From assembly GCF_007990755.1 (NCBI RefSeq), contig NZ_BJXA01000071.1:1-48321 (forward strand): a stretch of DNA of 48,321 bases. The letters are read 5' to 3'. Source of the stretch: Nocardia ninae NBRC 108245. Its GTDB lineage: Bacteria > Actinomycetota > Actinomycetes > Mycobacteriales > Mycobacteriaceae. The translations under genes and the position numbers were made by a program. Positions 31,865-40,714 of the stretch are shown piece after piece (positions within the stretch are counted from its first letter, which is position 1; each line of letters begins with the position of its first letter). Below the pieces are notes generated by a model, which saw only the letters and a program-made list of their open reading frames with translations, made no database searches and was not told the DNA's origin.

Positions 31865-32875
31865 TCAGGTCTGCTGGACGGGCTCGTAGATTTCTGCGCC
31901 CAGTCCGAAAGTCCATGCCACGCCTTCGCGGGCGGTGCGGGTCGCCGGGGGGACGCGCAGCCAGTAGGTGCGGTGGGTGCCGTCGGGCTCGGGGGTGGAG
32001 TTGACGACTTCGACCATCGCCACGTCCTCGTCACCGACGAGCTCGATCCGCCAGAGCACCCCTGTTTCGTCGCGGTGGATCGGTTGCGCGCCCGATTCGT
32101 CGAGATAGCGGTCGTAGCCGTAGTACTCGAGCATGATCCGGCGCAGCTCGGCATTCTCTTCCGCGCGAATCTGCTCCGGAGTCAGTGCCCGCAAGCTGTC
32201 GAGGAATTCGGCGCTGACGGACATGCCGCGCCATGCGTGTAGCTCGAAGCCGTCGCTATAGGCCAGCGCGGGGCCGTCGCCGCGGTCGAGGCGGCCGGCT
32301 TCGTCGCGGTGCAAGGCGGTGGGGCGTTCGCTGATCAGGGCGACCTTCTCGTACGGCCACCACCAGCCAGCTTCCCTTGCCACCGCGGCCAATCCACCGA
32401 GTGGCGAGCCTGCGTCGGTGTCGAAGGCGCACAACCACGCGGAATCATGTTGGCCGAGTGTGGCATCCAGCAGCAACAGGCGAACCTGGGTGCGCTGCTC
32501 GGCCGTGCTCGCCGCAGCTTCGATGACACCTTCACGCACCCGATCGACAACGGTCTGCGTCAGCTCCCACAAGCCCGCACCGGTGGCCTGCCAGCGTTCG
32601 TTGAACGCCTTCGACCCCAATTCCGCATGGACGCGGGCACGTTCGGCCGCCCACGGCGCACTACGCACCGCTTCGCGCACACTGGCACCGCGCTCCCCCA
32701 CCCCGCCCTCCGACAGCATCCGCACCGCCGCCAAAGGCGAACCGACCCATACGATCCGCTCAGGCTCGGCCAGTCCCGCCTGCCGATAGGCCGCCCGCAC
32801 CCCGGCCTCCGCCGCCGCTCGATCACCGGCGCCGGTCTTCGCCGAAATCGCCCGCCACACATCACGTTCCGTCAC
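31865..32875 (-). CDS. DUF6745-family protein
   Basis: The 336-residue protein starts at GTG 32875, behind GGAAGAG. Its conserved blocks are AEPERIVWVGSPLAAVRML, GSPLGGLAAVAREAGWWWPYE, GFELHAWRGMSVSAEFL and a C-terminal RVPPATRTAREGVAWTFGLG, matching actinobacterial DUF6745 proteins. It is soluble with no signal. The function is unknown. It is 46 bp downstream of the small gene at 32922 and divergent from the STM4015 cassette. I believe this family often sits near leucine-rich-repeat genes, which would support a shared system, but this needs a genome search. Confidence 0.8.
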   Translation of the reverse strand: MTERDVWRAISAKTGAGDRAAAEAGVRAAYRQAGLAEPERIVWVGSPLAAVRMLSEGGVGERGASVREAVRSAPWAAERARVHAELGSKAFNERWQATGAGLWELTQTVVDRVREGVIEAAASTAEQRTQVRLLLLDATLGQHDSAWLCAFDTDAGSPLGGLAAVAREAGWWWPYEKVALISERPTALHRDEAGRLDRGDGPALAYSDGFELHAWRGMSVSAEFLDSLRALTPEQIRAEENAELRRIMLEYYGYDRYLDESGAQPIHRDETGVLWRIELVGDEDVAMVEVVNSTPEPDGTHRTYWLRVPPATRTAREGVAWTFGLGAEIYEPVQQT

Positions 32876-32921
32876 GTCTTCACTCTTCCTGTGTTCGTAA
32901 GGTTGTCTGACGCTGTGATGT

Positions 32922-33248
32922 TCAGTCGGCGACGATTCGTACCGACCCGGGCACGTACTCCCGCTGGCGCACCACCCGATACCACCCCTTCGGCAGCGTG
33001 ATGGCCGCATGCTCTTCGTGCACGACGCGACCGCCCTCGGGCAGGTGCAGCAGCATCGGTCCGAACACACTCGCCTCGCGAATCAACCTGCCGGGACCGG
33101 CGATTGCGTGCGCATGGCCGGTGACTTCGCCGAGCGCCAGCACCAATCGCCCGCGGCCGTCGCGGGGTTCCGAGGCCGCGTGCACGGCCGTTTCGGGCAC
33201 CGCGCTTTCCGCCAACGGAACGATCAAGACGTCGCCTTGCCGATACAT
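32922..33248 (-). CDS. Small conserved protein (YRQGDVL type), DUF6745 partner
   Basis: The 108-residue protein starts at ATG 33248, with a strong GGAGGAG RBS. It begins MYRQGDVLIVPLAESAVP and is beta-rich, containing ALGEVTGHAHAIAG, RVVHEEHAAITLPKGWYRV and VRQREYVPG. The clustered His residues (GHAHA, HEEHA) could bind a metal in a cupin-like barrel, but no family function is known to me. It shares the promoter region 33249-33401 with the STM4015 cassette and lies just upstream of the DUF6745 gene. Confidence 0.8.
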   Translation of the reverse strand: MYRQGDVLIVPLAESAVPETAVHAASEPRDGRGRLVLALGEVTGHAHAIAGPGRLIREASVFGPMLLHLPEGGRVVHEEHAAITLPKGWYRVVRQREYVPGSVRIVAD

Positions 33249-33401
33249 GATTTCTCCTCCCACCGCCGGCCCGAGATCGGTGCCGTGCCCAGGACGGTAG
33301 CGGCGGGCACCGACAAAGCCCGCCCGCTGCCCCGGATGTCGGTGGGACTTGGTAGAACTCACCTCATCACTATCGAAACAGGACAGAAGGGGCGGGGACG
33401 T

Positions 33402-33473
33402 ATGAGCGAGCAAATCGTGTCGCAGTGCGCAACGCGCAGGCCGGAGCCGAGCGCGAGCGAGGTGCAGGCATGA
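33402..33473 (+). CDS. 23-aa ORF translationally coupled to the STM4015 gene
   Basis: ATG 33402, with the G-rich GGGGCGGGG upstream, opens 23 codons beginning MSEQIVSQCATRR and ending SEVQA. Its TGA overlaps the STM4015-family ATG as ATGA. It has one Cys. It could be a leader peptide, a translation-coupling device or a tiny substrate for the radical SAM enzymes downstream; it could also be chance in the leader. I have no homologue in memory. Confidence 0.35.
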   Translation: MSEQIVSQCATRRPEPSASEVQA

Positions 33474-34450
33474 GTGTCGGCGACCATCTGCAAGAGTTCG
33501 GCGGCTTGCCGGCGTACGACTTTCCGACCACCGATACGGACGGCCCGGAGAAGTCCGCAGGCGTCGTGCTCCCGGTCACGGACTCGGTCGCCTGGCGCAT
33601 CGGTGTCCCGTCCTACGAAGAGGAAGAATCCTGGGGCGCGGCCTTCGCCGAATTCCTCGACACCGTGGACACCACCGAGGTGCGGGCGCTGATCGTGGGT
33701 TGCTGGACCGAGGCGTACGAAACCAAGCCGGACGAGGTGTTCGAGGCCTTGCTCGACGCCAAGGATCGGTTCCCCGCGCTGCGCGCCTTGTTCCTCGGCG
33801 ACATCGTCGGTGAGGAGTGCGAGATCTCCTGGATCCACCAGGGGCAGCCGACGCTGCTGCTGGAGGCCTTCCCGGAGTTGACGGAACTCGGCATACGCGG
33901 CGGCCAGGAACTGGTGTTCCCGGCGATCCGCCACGAGCGTCTCCGGAAGCTGACCGTCGAAACCGGCGGTATGCCCGCCGAGGTGGTGCGCGGGATCGCC
34001 GCGAGCGACCTGCCCGCACTCACCCATCTCGACCTGTGGCTCGGCACCTCGGAGTACGGCGGTGACGCCGGCATCGCCGATCTCGCCCCGATCCTGGCCG
34101 GCACCCGGCTACCGAGCCTGAAGCACCTAGCGTTGCGCAACAGCGAGATCCAGGACGAGGTCTGCGCCGCGCTCGCGTCGGCGCCGGTGGTGGCCCGCCT
34201 CGATGTCCTCGACGTTTCGATGGGCGTGCTCACCGACGACGGCGCCGCCGCCCTGCTCACCGGACAACCGCTCACCCATCTGCAATTCCTGGACCTGCAC
34301 CACAATTACCTGTCCGCGGCGATGCGCACCCGGCTGACCGAAGCACTCGCGCCTGCCGGGGTGAAGCTGAATCTGGATCCCGACGACGCCTACTCCGACG
34401 AAGACGAGGACGCGGGCACTGTCTGGCGCTTCGTCGCGGTCGGTGAGTGA
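33470..34450 (+). CDS. STM4015-family leucine-rich-repeat protein
   Basis: The 326-residue soluble protein starts MSVGDHLQEFGGLPAYDF at ATG 33470, as expected for the family. The first ~130 residues form a conserved domain (WRIGVPSYEEEESWGAAFAE, VRALIVGCWTEAYE, CEISWIHQGQ). Then come leucine-rich repeats (FPELTELGIRGGQEL, LPALTHLDLWLG, LPSLKHLALRNSEIQD, LTHLQFLDLHHNYLS) and an acidic tail (DAYSDEDEDAG). LRRs usually bind proteins, so it may be the scaffold, target or substrate carrier of the cassette. It is the first large gene of five tightly packed genes. Confidence 0.88.
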   Translation: MSVGDHLQEFGGLPAYDFPTTDTDGPEKSAGVVLPVTDSVAWRIGVPSYEEEESWGAAFAEFLDTVDTTEVRALIVGCWTEAYETKPDEVFEALLDAKDRFPALRALFLGDIVGEECEISWIHQGQPTLLLEAFPELTELGIRGGQELVFPAIRHERLRKLTVETGGMPAEVVRGIAASDLPALTHLDLWLGTSEYGGDAGIADLAPILAGTRLPSLKHLALRNSEIQDEVCAALASAPVVARLDVLDVSMGVLTDDGAAALLTGQPLTHLQFLDLHHNYLSAAMRTRLTEALAPAGVKLNLDPDDAYSDEDEDAGTVWRFVAVGE

Positions 34451-35561
34451 GTCGCGACGCTGGGTAGTCGTCGGCAACAGCGAGAATCGTCGGGTCGGCC
34501 TGTTCCTCGACACCGCGCGCGCGGCAGGTATGGCCGCGCCGCGGGTCGTCGAGTGGCGTGACGTGCTGCGCGACGGCGGACACGACTTCGCCGACGACGA
34601 GATCGTCCGGCTCGATTCGTCCGGGGAGAATCCCGAGGTGGACGAGCTACTGCGCGGTGTGAAAGACCCGACCCGCGTAGAAGGTTCGGCACGGTGGTAC
34701 GCGCGGTTCCGCGACGCGGTCGGTTCGCTGCGCGGTGGCATCCGGCTGGACGATCCGGCGGAACTGGCGCTGCTGTTCGACAAGCGACTGTGCCATGCCC
34801 GCCTCGACGCCGCGGCCGTACCGGTGCCGCGCTCGCCCACCTCGGGTGTCGCTGCGCCTGTGCGAGGCTGGTCCGACGTGCGAGACCGCATGCGCGACGC
34901 CCGCCTGCACCGCGTCTTCGTGAAGCTCGCGCACGGATCCTCCGCATCGGGTGTGCTGGCGATCGAATCCACCAGCACAGGCCGACTGCGGGCAACCACC
35001 TCGGTGGAGGTCGCGCCCGGCGGCCGACTCCACAACTCGCTCAAGATCCGTTGCTACACCAGCGAATCCGAGGTCGCCGCGATCGTCGACCGGCTCGCAC
35101 CGGACGGGCTGCACATCGAACAGTGGGTGCCGAAGGCTGCGCTGGCCGGCCGGACCGCCGACCTACGGGTGCTCGTCGTCGCGGGCCGCGCCACCCATGC
35201 CGTGGTGCGAACGAGCCGGGCGCCGATGACCAACCTGCACCTCGGCGGCGCCCGCGGCGACCTGGCCGCCGTTCGCGCGGCGGCGGGTAAGTACTGGGAC
35301 GACGCGCTGTCGATCTGCGAACAGGCCGCCGCCTGCTTTCCCGGAACGCTGTGCGTCGGTGTCGATTTGCTGCCCTCGATCGGCTGGCGGCGGTTCACGG
35401 TCGGCGAGGTCAACGCGTTCGGCGATCTCCTTCCCCGGCTCACCGGACTACCCGAAGGCCCCTCCGCAGGCACGGACACCTACACCGCACAACTGCGCGC
35501 AGCGCCATATTTCATTGCCCGACAGCGGGTTTCATCGGAGGAGAGGTATGCACCGGCCTGA
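34443..35561 (+). CDS. STM4014-family ATP-grasp-like protein
   Basis: The 372-residue protein starts at GTG 34443, overlapping the STM4015 gene by 8 bp. It begins RRWVVVGNSENRRVGLFLDT. ATP-grasp features include FDKRLCHARLDAAAVPVPR, RVFVKLAHGSSASGVLAI (nucleotide-binding Lys and glycine-rich loop), HIEQWVPKAALAGRTADLRV and the metal-binding region GVDLLPS...VGEVNAFGDLLP. ATP-grasp enzymes activate a carboxylate as acyl phosphate and join it to an amine or thiol, so a peptide-bond or amide ligation step is likely. The substrate is unknown. Confidence 0.87.
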   Translation: MSESRRWVVVGNSENRRVGLFLDTARAAGMAAPRVVEWRDVLRDGGHDFADDEIVRLDSSGENPEVDELLRGVKDPTRVEGSARWYARFRDAVGSLRGGIRLDDPAELALLFDKRLCHARLDAAAVPVPRSPTSGVAAPVRGWSDVRDRMRDARLHRVFVKLAHGSSASGVLAIESTSTGRLRATTSVEVAPGGRLHNSLKIRCYTSESEVAAIVDRLAPDGLHIEQWVPKAALAGRTADLRVLVVAGRATHAVVRTSRAPMTNLHLGGARGDLAAVRAAAGKYWDDALSICEQAAACFPGTLCVGVDLLPSIGWRRFTVGEVNAFGDLLPRLTGLPEGPSAGTDTYTAQLRAAPYFIARQRVSSEERYAPA

Positions 35562-36369
35562 CATGAACGAGGTCGTCGGCCGCGACGATCTGCTGCTACT
35601 CACCCTCGATACGCTCCGCTACGACGTCGCGGTGGAGCTCGCGGCGGCCGGCAAACTACCGAACCTGTCCGCCCATCTTCCCGGCGGCACGTGGGAGCAG
35701 CGACACGCGCCAGGCAATTTCACCTACGCCTCCCATCAGGCAATATTCGCCGGATTTCTACCGACTCCCGCAGCACCGGGCCCGCACCCCCGCCTCTTCG
35801 CCGCACGTTTCGCCGGTAGTGAGACAACCGCCGACGGCACCTTCGTCTTCGACTCCCCCGACCTGGTAACCGCGCTCGCGGACCGCGGCTATCACACGGT
35901 ATGCATCGGCGGCGTCGGGTTCTTCAACAAGCAAGGTGCCCTCGGCAACGTGCTGCCCGGACTGTTCGCCGAAAGTCACTGGGAGCCGGAATTCTCGGTA
36001 GCATCGCCCAGTTCGTTCGAATCTCAGGTAGCCCGCGCCGAGAAAGTGGTCGCCGACCTGCCTGCCGAGCAACGACTCTTCTTGTTCCTCAACGCTTCCG
36101 CGCTCCATCAACCCAACTGGTTCCATCTGCCGGGAGCCACCCGCGAAACCGGGGACAGCCGCGAAACACACGCTGCCGCTCTGCAATACATCGACGGACA
36201 CGTAGGCCGCCTGTTCGACGCCATGCGTTCCCGGCGGCGCTGCTTCGCCATCGTCTGCTCCGACCACGGCACCGCCTACGGCGACGACGGCTACACCGGA
36301 CACCGGCTCGGCCACGAATCCGTATGGACAGTCCCCTACAGCCATTTCTTCCTGGAGCCTTCCGCATGA
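35548..36369 (+). CDS. STM4013-family alkaline-phosphatase-fold hydrolase
   Basis: The 273-residue protein is chosen from ATG 35548, five bases after GGAGGA; ATG 35563 has no RBS. It belongs to the sulfatase/phosphatase superfamily. LLLTLDTLRYDVA holds the metal-binding Asp and the probable Thr nucleophile. GNFTYASHQAIFAGFLPTP follows, and CSDHGTAYGDDGYTGHRLGH supplies Asp/His metal ligands. It overlaps STM4014 by 14 bp and STM4012 by ATGA. It should remove or transfer a phosphate, phosphonate or sulfate group within the pathway; the direction is unknown. Confidence 0.86.
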   Translation: MHRPDMNEVVGRDDLLLLTLDTLRYDVAVELAAAGKLPNLSAHLPGGTWEQRHAPGNFTYASHQAIFAGFLPTPAAPGPHPRLFAARFAGSETTADGTFVFDSPDLVTALADRGYHTVCIGGVGFFNKQGALGNVLPGLFAESHWEPEFSVASPSSFESQVARAEKVVADLPAEQRLFLFLNASALHQPNWFHLPGATRETGDSRETHAAALQYIDGHVGRLFDAMRSRRRCFAIVCSDHGTAYGDDGYTGHRLGHESVWTVPYSHFFLEPSA

Positions 36370-37706
36370 TCGACACCATCGCGCTACCGCGGCCCTACCA
36401 GAACTACGTGTACGCGTATCCGCACAAGACGGCGTATCGGCCGCTGACACCGAGTCCCGCACTCGCCGATCTGTGGGCAGACCAACCCAGACAAGCGCTT
36501 TCGCTGTATCTGCACATCCCGTTCTGTGAAGTGCGCTGCGGCTTCTGCAATCTGTTCACCCGGGTCGGCGCACCGGACGGGCTCACCGGCCGATACCTCG
36601 ACGCCCTCGCCCGGCAAGCGCAAGCCGTGCGGGCGGCACTCGGCGACCGAGAACCCGTGCGTTTCGCGAATGCCGCGTTCGGTGGCGGCACGCCGACCTA
36701 TCTCGAGGCCGCCGAGTTGTCGCGACTGTGCGATATCGCCGAGGTGCTCATGGGCGCCGACCTGCGGTCCATCCCACTGTCGGTCGAGACCTCGCCGAGT
36801 ACCGCCACCGCTGATCGTCTGGCCGTACTCGCCGAGCGAGGAACAACCCGGCTGAGCATCGGCGTGCAGAGCTTCATCGACGAAGAGGCCCGCGCCGCCG
36901 TACGACCCCAACGACGCACCGAGGTCGAGGCGGCCCTCGGACGCATCCGCGACACCGACATCCCGGTCCTCAATATCGACTTGATCTACGGCATCGACGG
37001 TCAGACCGAGGCGAGTTGGCGACGCTCGCTCGATGCCGCACTCGCCTGGCGACCCGAAGAGATCTACCTCTATCCGCTTTACGTGCGCCCGCTGACCGGC
37101 CTCGCCCGTCATGCCGATCCCGCTGTCGCGGAACGCGACTGGGACGAACAACGGTTGCGCCGCTACACCGAGGGCCGTGATCATCTGCTCGCGCACGGCT
37201 ATACGCAGGTCTCCATGCGCATGTTCCGCCGAACCGACGCCCCGCCACAGGGACCCGACGACTACGCCTGCCAGACCGACGGCATGATCGGACTCGGTTG
37301 CGGCGCCCGCTCCTACACCTCCGCACTGCATTACTCGTTCGACTACGCGGTCTCCATGCGGGAGGTCCGCACCATCATCGACACCTACACCGCCACAACT
37401 GATTTCAGCCGCGCAGTCCACGGGCGAGTGATCGATCAGGACGAGGCGAAGCGGAGGTTCCTGCTCCAGTCGCTGTTACAAGCCGACGGCTTCTCGACCG
37501 CGGACTATCGACTTCAGTTCGGCAACGACCCGTGGCAGGACTTCCCCACCGAATTACAGACCCTCGGTGACCGTGGCTGGCTGTCCGACACCGAAGTCGA
37601 CCGCGTGCGCCTCACCTCGGACGGCCTCGCCTACTCGGACGCCATCGGCCCCGAATTCTTCTCCCCCACAGTGCAAGCGGCCATGGCCGCCTACGAACTG
37701 AGATAG
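36366..37706 (+). CDS. STM4012-family radical SAM protein (HemN-like)
   Basis: The 446-residue protein starts at ATG 36366 (ATGA overlap). It has the radical SAM motif CEVRCGFC inside LYLHIPFCEVRCGFCNLF, and NAAFGGGTPTYLEAAELS for SAM binding. ETSPSTATADRLAVL and LSIGVQSFIDEEARA follow, all typical of the HemN/HemW group. The C-terminal domain ends in a HemN_C-like winged segment (FLLQSLLQADGFSTADYRL). It is not a haem enzyme by context; HemW relatives act as haem chaperones or C-methylases. In this cassette it probably modifies an unreactive carbon of the pathway substrate. Confidence 0.9.
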   Translation: MIDTIALPRPYQNYVYAYPHKTAYRPLTPSPALADLWADQPRQALSLYLHIPFCEVRCGFCNLFTRVGAPDGLTGRYLDALARQAQAVRAALGDREPVRFANAAFGGGTPTYLEAAELSRLCDIAEVLMGADLRSIPLSVETSPSTATADRLAVLAERGTTRLSIGVQSFIDEEARAAVRPQRRTEVEAALGRIRDTDIPVLNIDLIYGIDGQTEASWRRSLDAALAWRPEEIYLYPLYVRPLTGLARHADPAVAERDWDEQRLRRYTEGRDHLLAHGYTQVSMRMFRRTDAPPQGPDDYACQTDGMIGLGCGARSYTSALHYSFDYAVSMREVRTIIDTYTATTDFSRAVHGRVIDQDEAKRRFLLQSLLQADGFSTADYRLQFGNDPWQDFPTELQTLGDRGWLSDTEVDRVRLTSDGLAYSDAIGPEFFSPTVQAAMAAYELR

Positions 37707-37708
37707 CC

Positions 37709-38596
37709 GTGGACCTGACCATCCTCTACCGCGGCCCACTCGCGTCCTGCGACTACGACTGCCCGTACTGCCCCTTCGCCAAACGAAGAGACAGCACCGC
37801 GCAACTGCGCGCCGACCGCGCCTGCCTCGAACGATTCACCACCTGGGCGCACCAGCAGACCGGTGACCGGCTCTCCCTCCTCTTCACCCCCTGGGGCGAA
37901 GGCCTGGTGCGCTCCTGGTACCGACGCGCACTGGTCGAGCTGTCCCACGCGCCACATATCGACCGCGTCGCCATCCAGACCAACCTCAGCTGCCGCACGA
38001 ACTGGTTGTCCGACGCCGACCCCGACACCCTCGCCCTCTGGTGCACCTACCACCCCGGCCAAACCCCCTACCACCGCTTCCTCGACAAAACCCACCAGCT
38101 CGCCGGTGCCGGTATCCGCTTCAGCGTCGGAATAGTCGGCGTCCCCGAGCATCTCGAACACGCACAACGGCTACGCACCGACCTCCCCGACCACGTCTAC
38201 CTCTGGGTGAACGCCGCCGAAGGCCACACCTACACAGACGCCCAAGCCGAGCGCTGGACCGCCCTCGACCCCCTCTTCCCCGTCAGCCGCCACCCCCACA
38301 ACTCCGCCGGACAAGCCTGCCGCACCGGTTCGTCGGTCATCTCCGTCGACGGCGACGGCACCGTCCGCCGCTGCCATTTCGTCCGTGACCCGTTGGGAAA
38401 CCTCTACGACAACTCCTACCGCAGCGCCCTGACCCCGCGCCCCTGCCCACTCACCATCTGCGACTGCCACATCGGCTACGTCCACCTCGAAACGCTCCCG
38501 CTCTACGATGTCTTCGCCGGCGGCATCCTCGAACGCATCCCCGCTCGACTCGGCGCGACCGACCTCGGTGTCCCGCAGTGGCACGGAATTGCCTGA
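37709..38596 (+). CDS. STM4011-family radical SAM protein
   Basis: The 295-residue protein starts at GTG 37709, two bases after the STM4012 stop. The cluster motif is CDYDCPYC within LASCDYDCPYCPFAKRR. A C-terminal Cys-rich part (CRTGSSVISVDGDG, RRCHFVRDPLGN, CPLTICDCHIGYVH) has the spacing of SPASM/twitch-type auxiliary clusters seen in peptide-modifying radical SAM enzymes. It closes the cassette. Two different radical SAM enzymes with an ATP-grasp and a hydrolase suggest multistep modification of a peptide or protein. Confidence 0.9.
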   Translation: MDLTILYRGPLASCDYDCPYCPFAKRRDSTAQLRADRACLERFTTWAHQQTGDRLSLLFTPWGEGLVRSWYRRALVELSHAPHIDRVAIQTNLSCRTNWLSDADPDTLALWCTYHPGQTPYHRFLDKTHQLAGAGIRFSVGIVGVPEHLEHAQRLRTDLPDHVYLWVNAAEGHTYTDAQAERWTALDPLFPVSRHPHNSAGQACRTGSSVISVDGDGTVRRCHFVRDPLGNLYDNSYRSALTPRPCPLTICDCHIGYVHLETLPLYDVFAGGILERIPARLGATDLGVPQWHGIA

Positions 38597-38679
38597 CCTT
38601 CCACGCGGACGACCTCGCCCCGCCCGATATCGAACCAGCCCTGATCGCGGCACAGCGGCCGTACCTGCACGACACAGTT

Positions 38680-39215
38680 CTACGGCCGGTCGCTACCTTC
38701 CGGTGCAGCCCGACCAGGCAACGGATGCGCCATGAACCCGTCAGCGAAGAACATCATCGACCCACACCGATCACACCGATAAGCATGCTGCTTGACCACC
38801 TGTTGCCCCAGCTCGCTCGGATGATCGGTCAACAACCCGGCATGCCCGGTGACAAACCCCAGCACCCCGATATAGGTCCGCTGCCTTTCACACCATTGGC
38901 ACATCAAATCAACAGCTTCACGCCGCCGCCGAATCGCAGCTTCCCGCAACGCTATCCGCTGCTCCACCTGCTCGACATAACGTCGGCCTTCCTCCACCGT
39001 CAGCCGCTCCGGCTCACTCCACGGCCCTTCATACGCCCCGTCCGCAGCTGCACGAACTCCGCGTCGGACCGCCGCACCACCCGCGTCCCCCGCAACCCAC
39101 CCGCCACCCGAAAACTGATCTCCGCCCGCGAAACCCCACCGGGCAACCCCCGCCACATCCGCACCCGCTTAGGATCATCCGCATCCGGCTTGAACTCGAT
39201 GCCCCCATCCGCCAC
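38680..39215 (-). pseudogene. Frameshifted zinc-ribbon protein gene
   Basis: The first frame (GTG 39215) reads VADGGIEFKPDADDPKRVRM, GLPGGVSRAEISFRVAGG and RRSDAEFVQLRTG. A second frame then continues naturally with AYEGPWSEPERLTVEEGRR, LMCQWCERQRTYIG and YRCDRCGSMMFFADGF, ending at 38680. The switch falls in a run of four C (39036-39039). One more base would join the frames into a ~178-residue protein with two CxxC pairs. This is either a genuine mutation or a sequencing error in a homopolymer. I do not know its function. Confidence 0.55.
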
Positions 39216-39343
39216 ACCCGCACGATACCGCGACCACCCCCACCCCAAGTGACACCCCGGTAACCGTCAACCAAACGAACCCGCGAGATACCGCGCCCAA
39301 TTCGTCAGCGACCGACCACGGTTGAGGTTGAACGCGTGGTCAT

Positions 39344-40066
39344 CTAACGGTGAGCGTGGATGACGATGGCCGTGGCATTGTCGTTTCCCCCTGCCGCATC
39401 AGCAGCGGAGAGAAGCTGCCAGACCATCATGTCGGGTGAGCTCTGCTGCTCCAGTATTTCCAGGATTTGTTGGTAGGCAACCTGATCGGCGATACCGTCG
39501 CTGCACAACAGAAACCGGTCTTCGGGTCGTACGCTCACGCTCAGCACGTCCGGCTCCGGATGCGCGCCATGCCCGACATATCGGGTGAGGTGGTAGCGCG
39601 CAGCGGCGGCTTGGGGTGAGTCCATGGGGTACCAGCCGTGGATCACGCCTAGCCAGGCCATGGTGTGGTCCGTGGTGAGCAACTCCAATAGTCCTTCTCT
39701 GAGCCGGTAGACCCGGGAGTCACCGATGTTCGTGATCCAGTACCCGGTATCCGACCCGATGAGCGCGGTGAGCGTGCAGCCGGCCAGCCCGCCGACCCGC
39801 CGACCGATGTCGCCCACCCGCTGTTGTGCCGCCGCGACCGCCGCATGCAGAACGTCCGGGGAGACTTTGCCGTCCGCGGCATTCACGTGGTCGACGAAGG
39901 TGTCCACCGCGGTCCGCCCGGCGAGGGCACTACCTTCACTGTCGCCCATGCCGTCCGCGACAACCGCGAGCAGGGGTTCCGGTTCCAGGTGCATGACATC
40001 GTAATTGGCCCGGTAGCGATTTCCCATCTCGCTCCCACTTGCGGAGCTGAGCTTCAGCGTGGTCAT
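39344..40066 (-). CDS. PP2C-family serine/threonine phosphatase
   Basis: The 240-residue soluble enzyme starts at ATG 40066. Mn/Mg-dependent PP2C motifs are present in order: VVADGMGDSEGSALAGR, GCTLTALI, ITNIGDSRVYRLREGLLELLTTDHT, FLLCSDGIADQVA and GGNDNATAIVIH. The Asp residues in ADGMG, NIGD, CSDG and NDN are the metal ligands. It would reverse Ser/Thr kinase phosphorylation, like PstP in mycobacteria, but there is no kinase gene in view. Confidence 0.93.
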   Translation of the reverse strand: MTTLKLSSASGSEMGNRYRANYDVMHLEPEPLLAVVADGMGDSEGSALAGRTAVDTFVDHVNAADGKVSPDVLHAAVAAAQQRVGDIGRRVGGLAGCTLTALIGSDTGYWITNIGDSRVYRLREGLLELLTTDHTMAWLGVIHGWYPMDSPQAAAARYHLTRYVGHGAHPEPDVLSVSVRPEDRFLLCSDGIADQVAYQQILEILEQQSSPDMMVWQLLSAADAAGGNDNATAIVIHAHR

Positions 40067-40195
40067 CGCACCACTGTGCCAGTAACCCAGGTCTGGTGCT
40101 CGGAACCGTCTCGGCGTCAAGGCAGTCGGCGCGAAGACGGAGGAAGCATCAGGCGCGCTTGCCACGACGTCCGCGCTCGCGCTTCGGGCACCCCG

Positions 40196-40543
40196 TTACC
40201 ACTCGCGAGTGGCGGTCAGTTCTTCTGGATCCGCGTCTTCGAACCCGTAAGCGTCGGCGATAAAGCAGAACTCCTCGCAGATCTCTTCGCGCGCAGTGGT
40301 TTCGATTCCACTGTCTGCCGCTTCGAACTCCGCTTCCAGCGCGTTGAACTCCTCGGTGGCGCGCTGGGTGAGTTCGTACAGTTTCGTCAGATCGGCAGGT
40401 GGTTCCGCTTCGATCTGCGCGCACAGCCGCCGGAGGATCTCGGTACCTTTGTCCAAGACGTGGTTCGGGAAATATGGGTCCTCGTACATCATCTGCAGGA
40501 ACGCATGCTCGTTCACCTGCTGATTCGTGATCGACACTGTCAC
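40196..40543 (-). CDS. DUF5713-family protein
   Basis: The 115-residue acidic protein starts at GTG 40543, behind GGAGAGAAGA. It contains MMYEDPYFPNHVLDKGTEIL, RLCAQIEAEPPADLTKLYEL, RATEEFNALEAEFEAADSGI and ends AYGFEDADPEELTATREW. This pattern fits DUF5713, a small helical family with no known function. It lies 129 bp from the PP2C gene and is divergent from the universal stress protein gene. Confidence 0.8.
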   Translation of the reverse strand: MTVSITNQQVNEHAFLQMMYEDPYFPNHVLDKGTEILRRLCAQIEAEPPADLTKLYELTQRATEEFNALEAEFEAADSGIETTAREEICEEFCFIADAYGFEDADPEELTATREW

Positions 40544-40714
40544 TCTTCTCTCCTGCGCGAACGGCCGTCGGCCGTCGGTCACTGTAGCGGAGGACCATGC
40601 GGCTCAACCTATTCGAGCGGCTCCGAGACGGCGCGGATGCGTTCGGGTGGGTGCATCTCCCGGCGGATCCCTGCTCGCGGTCCGCTACCGATAGCTGTCT
40701 TTGCTCCCCTCAGC

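Noticed and set aside
36366-37706. Haem biosynthesis gene hemN
   Set aside because: The radical SAM core is HemN-like, but its place between STM4013 and STM4011 families fits the STM4012 cassette, not haem synthesis.
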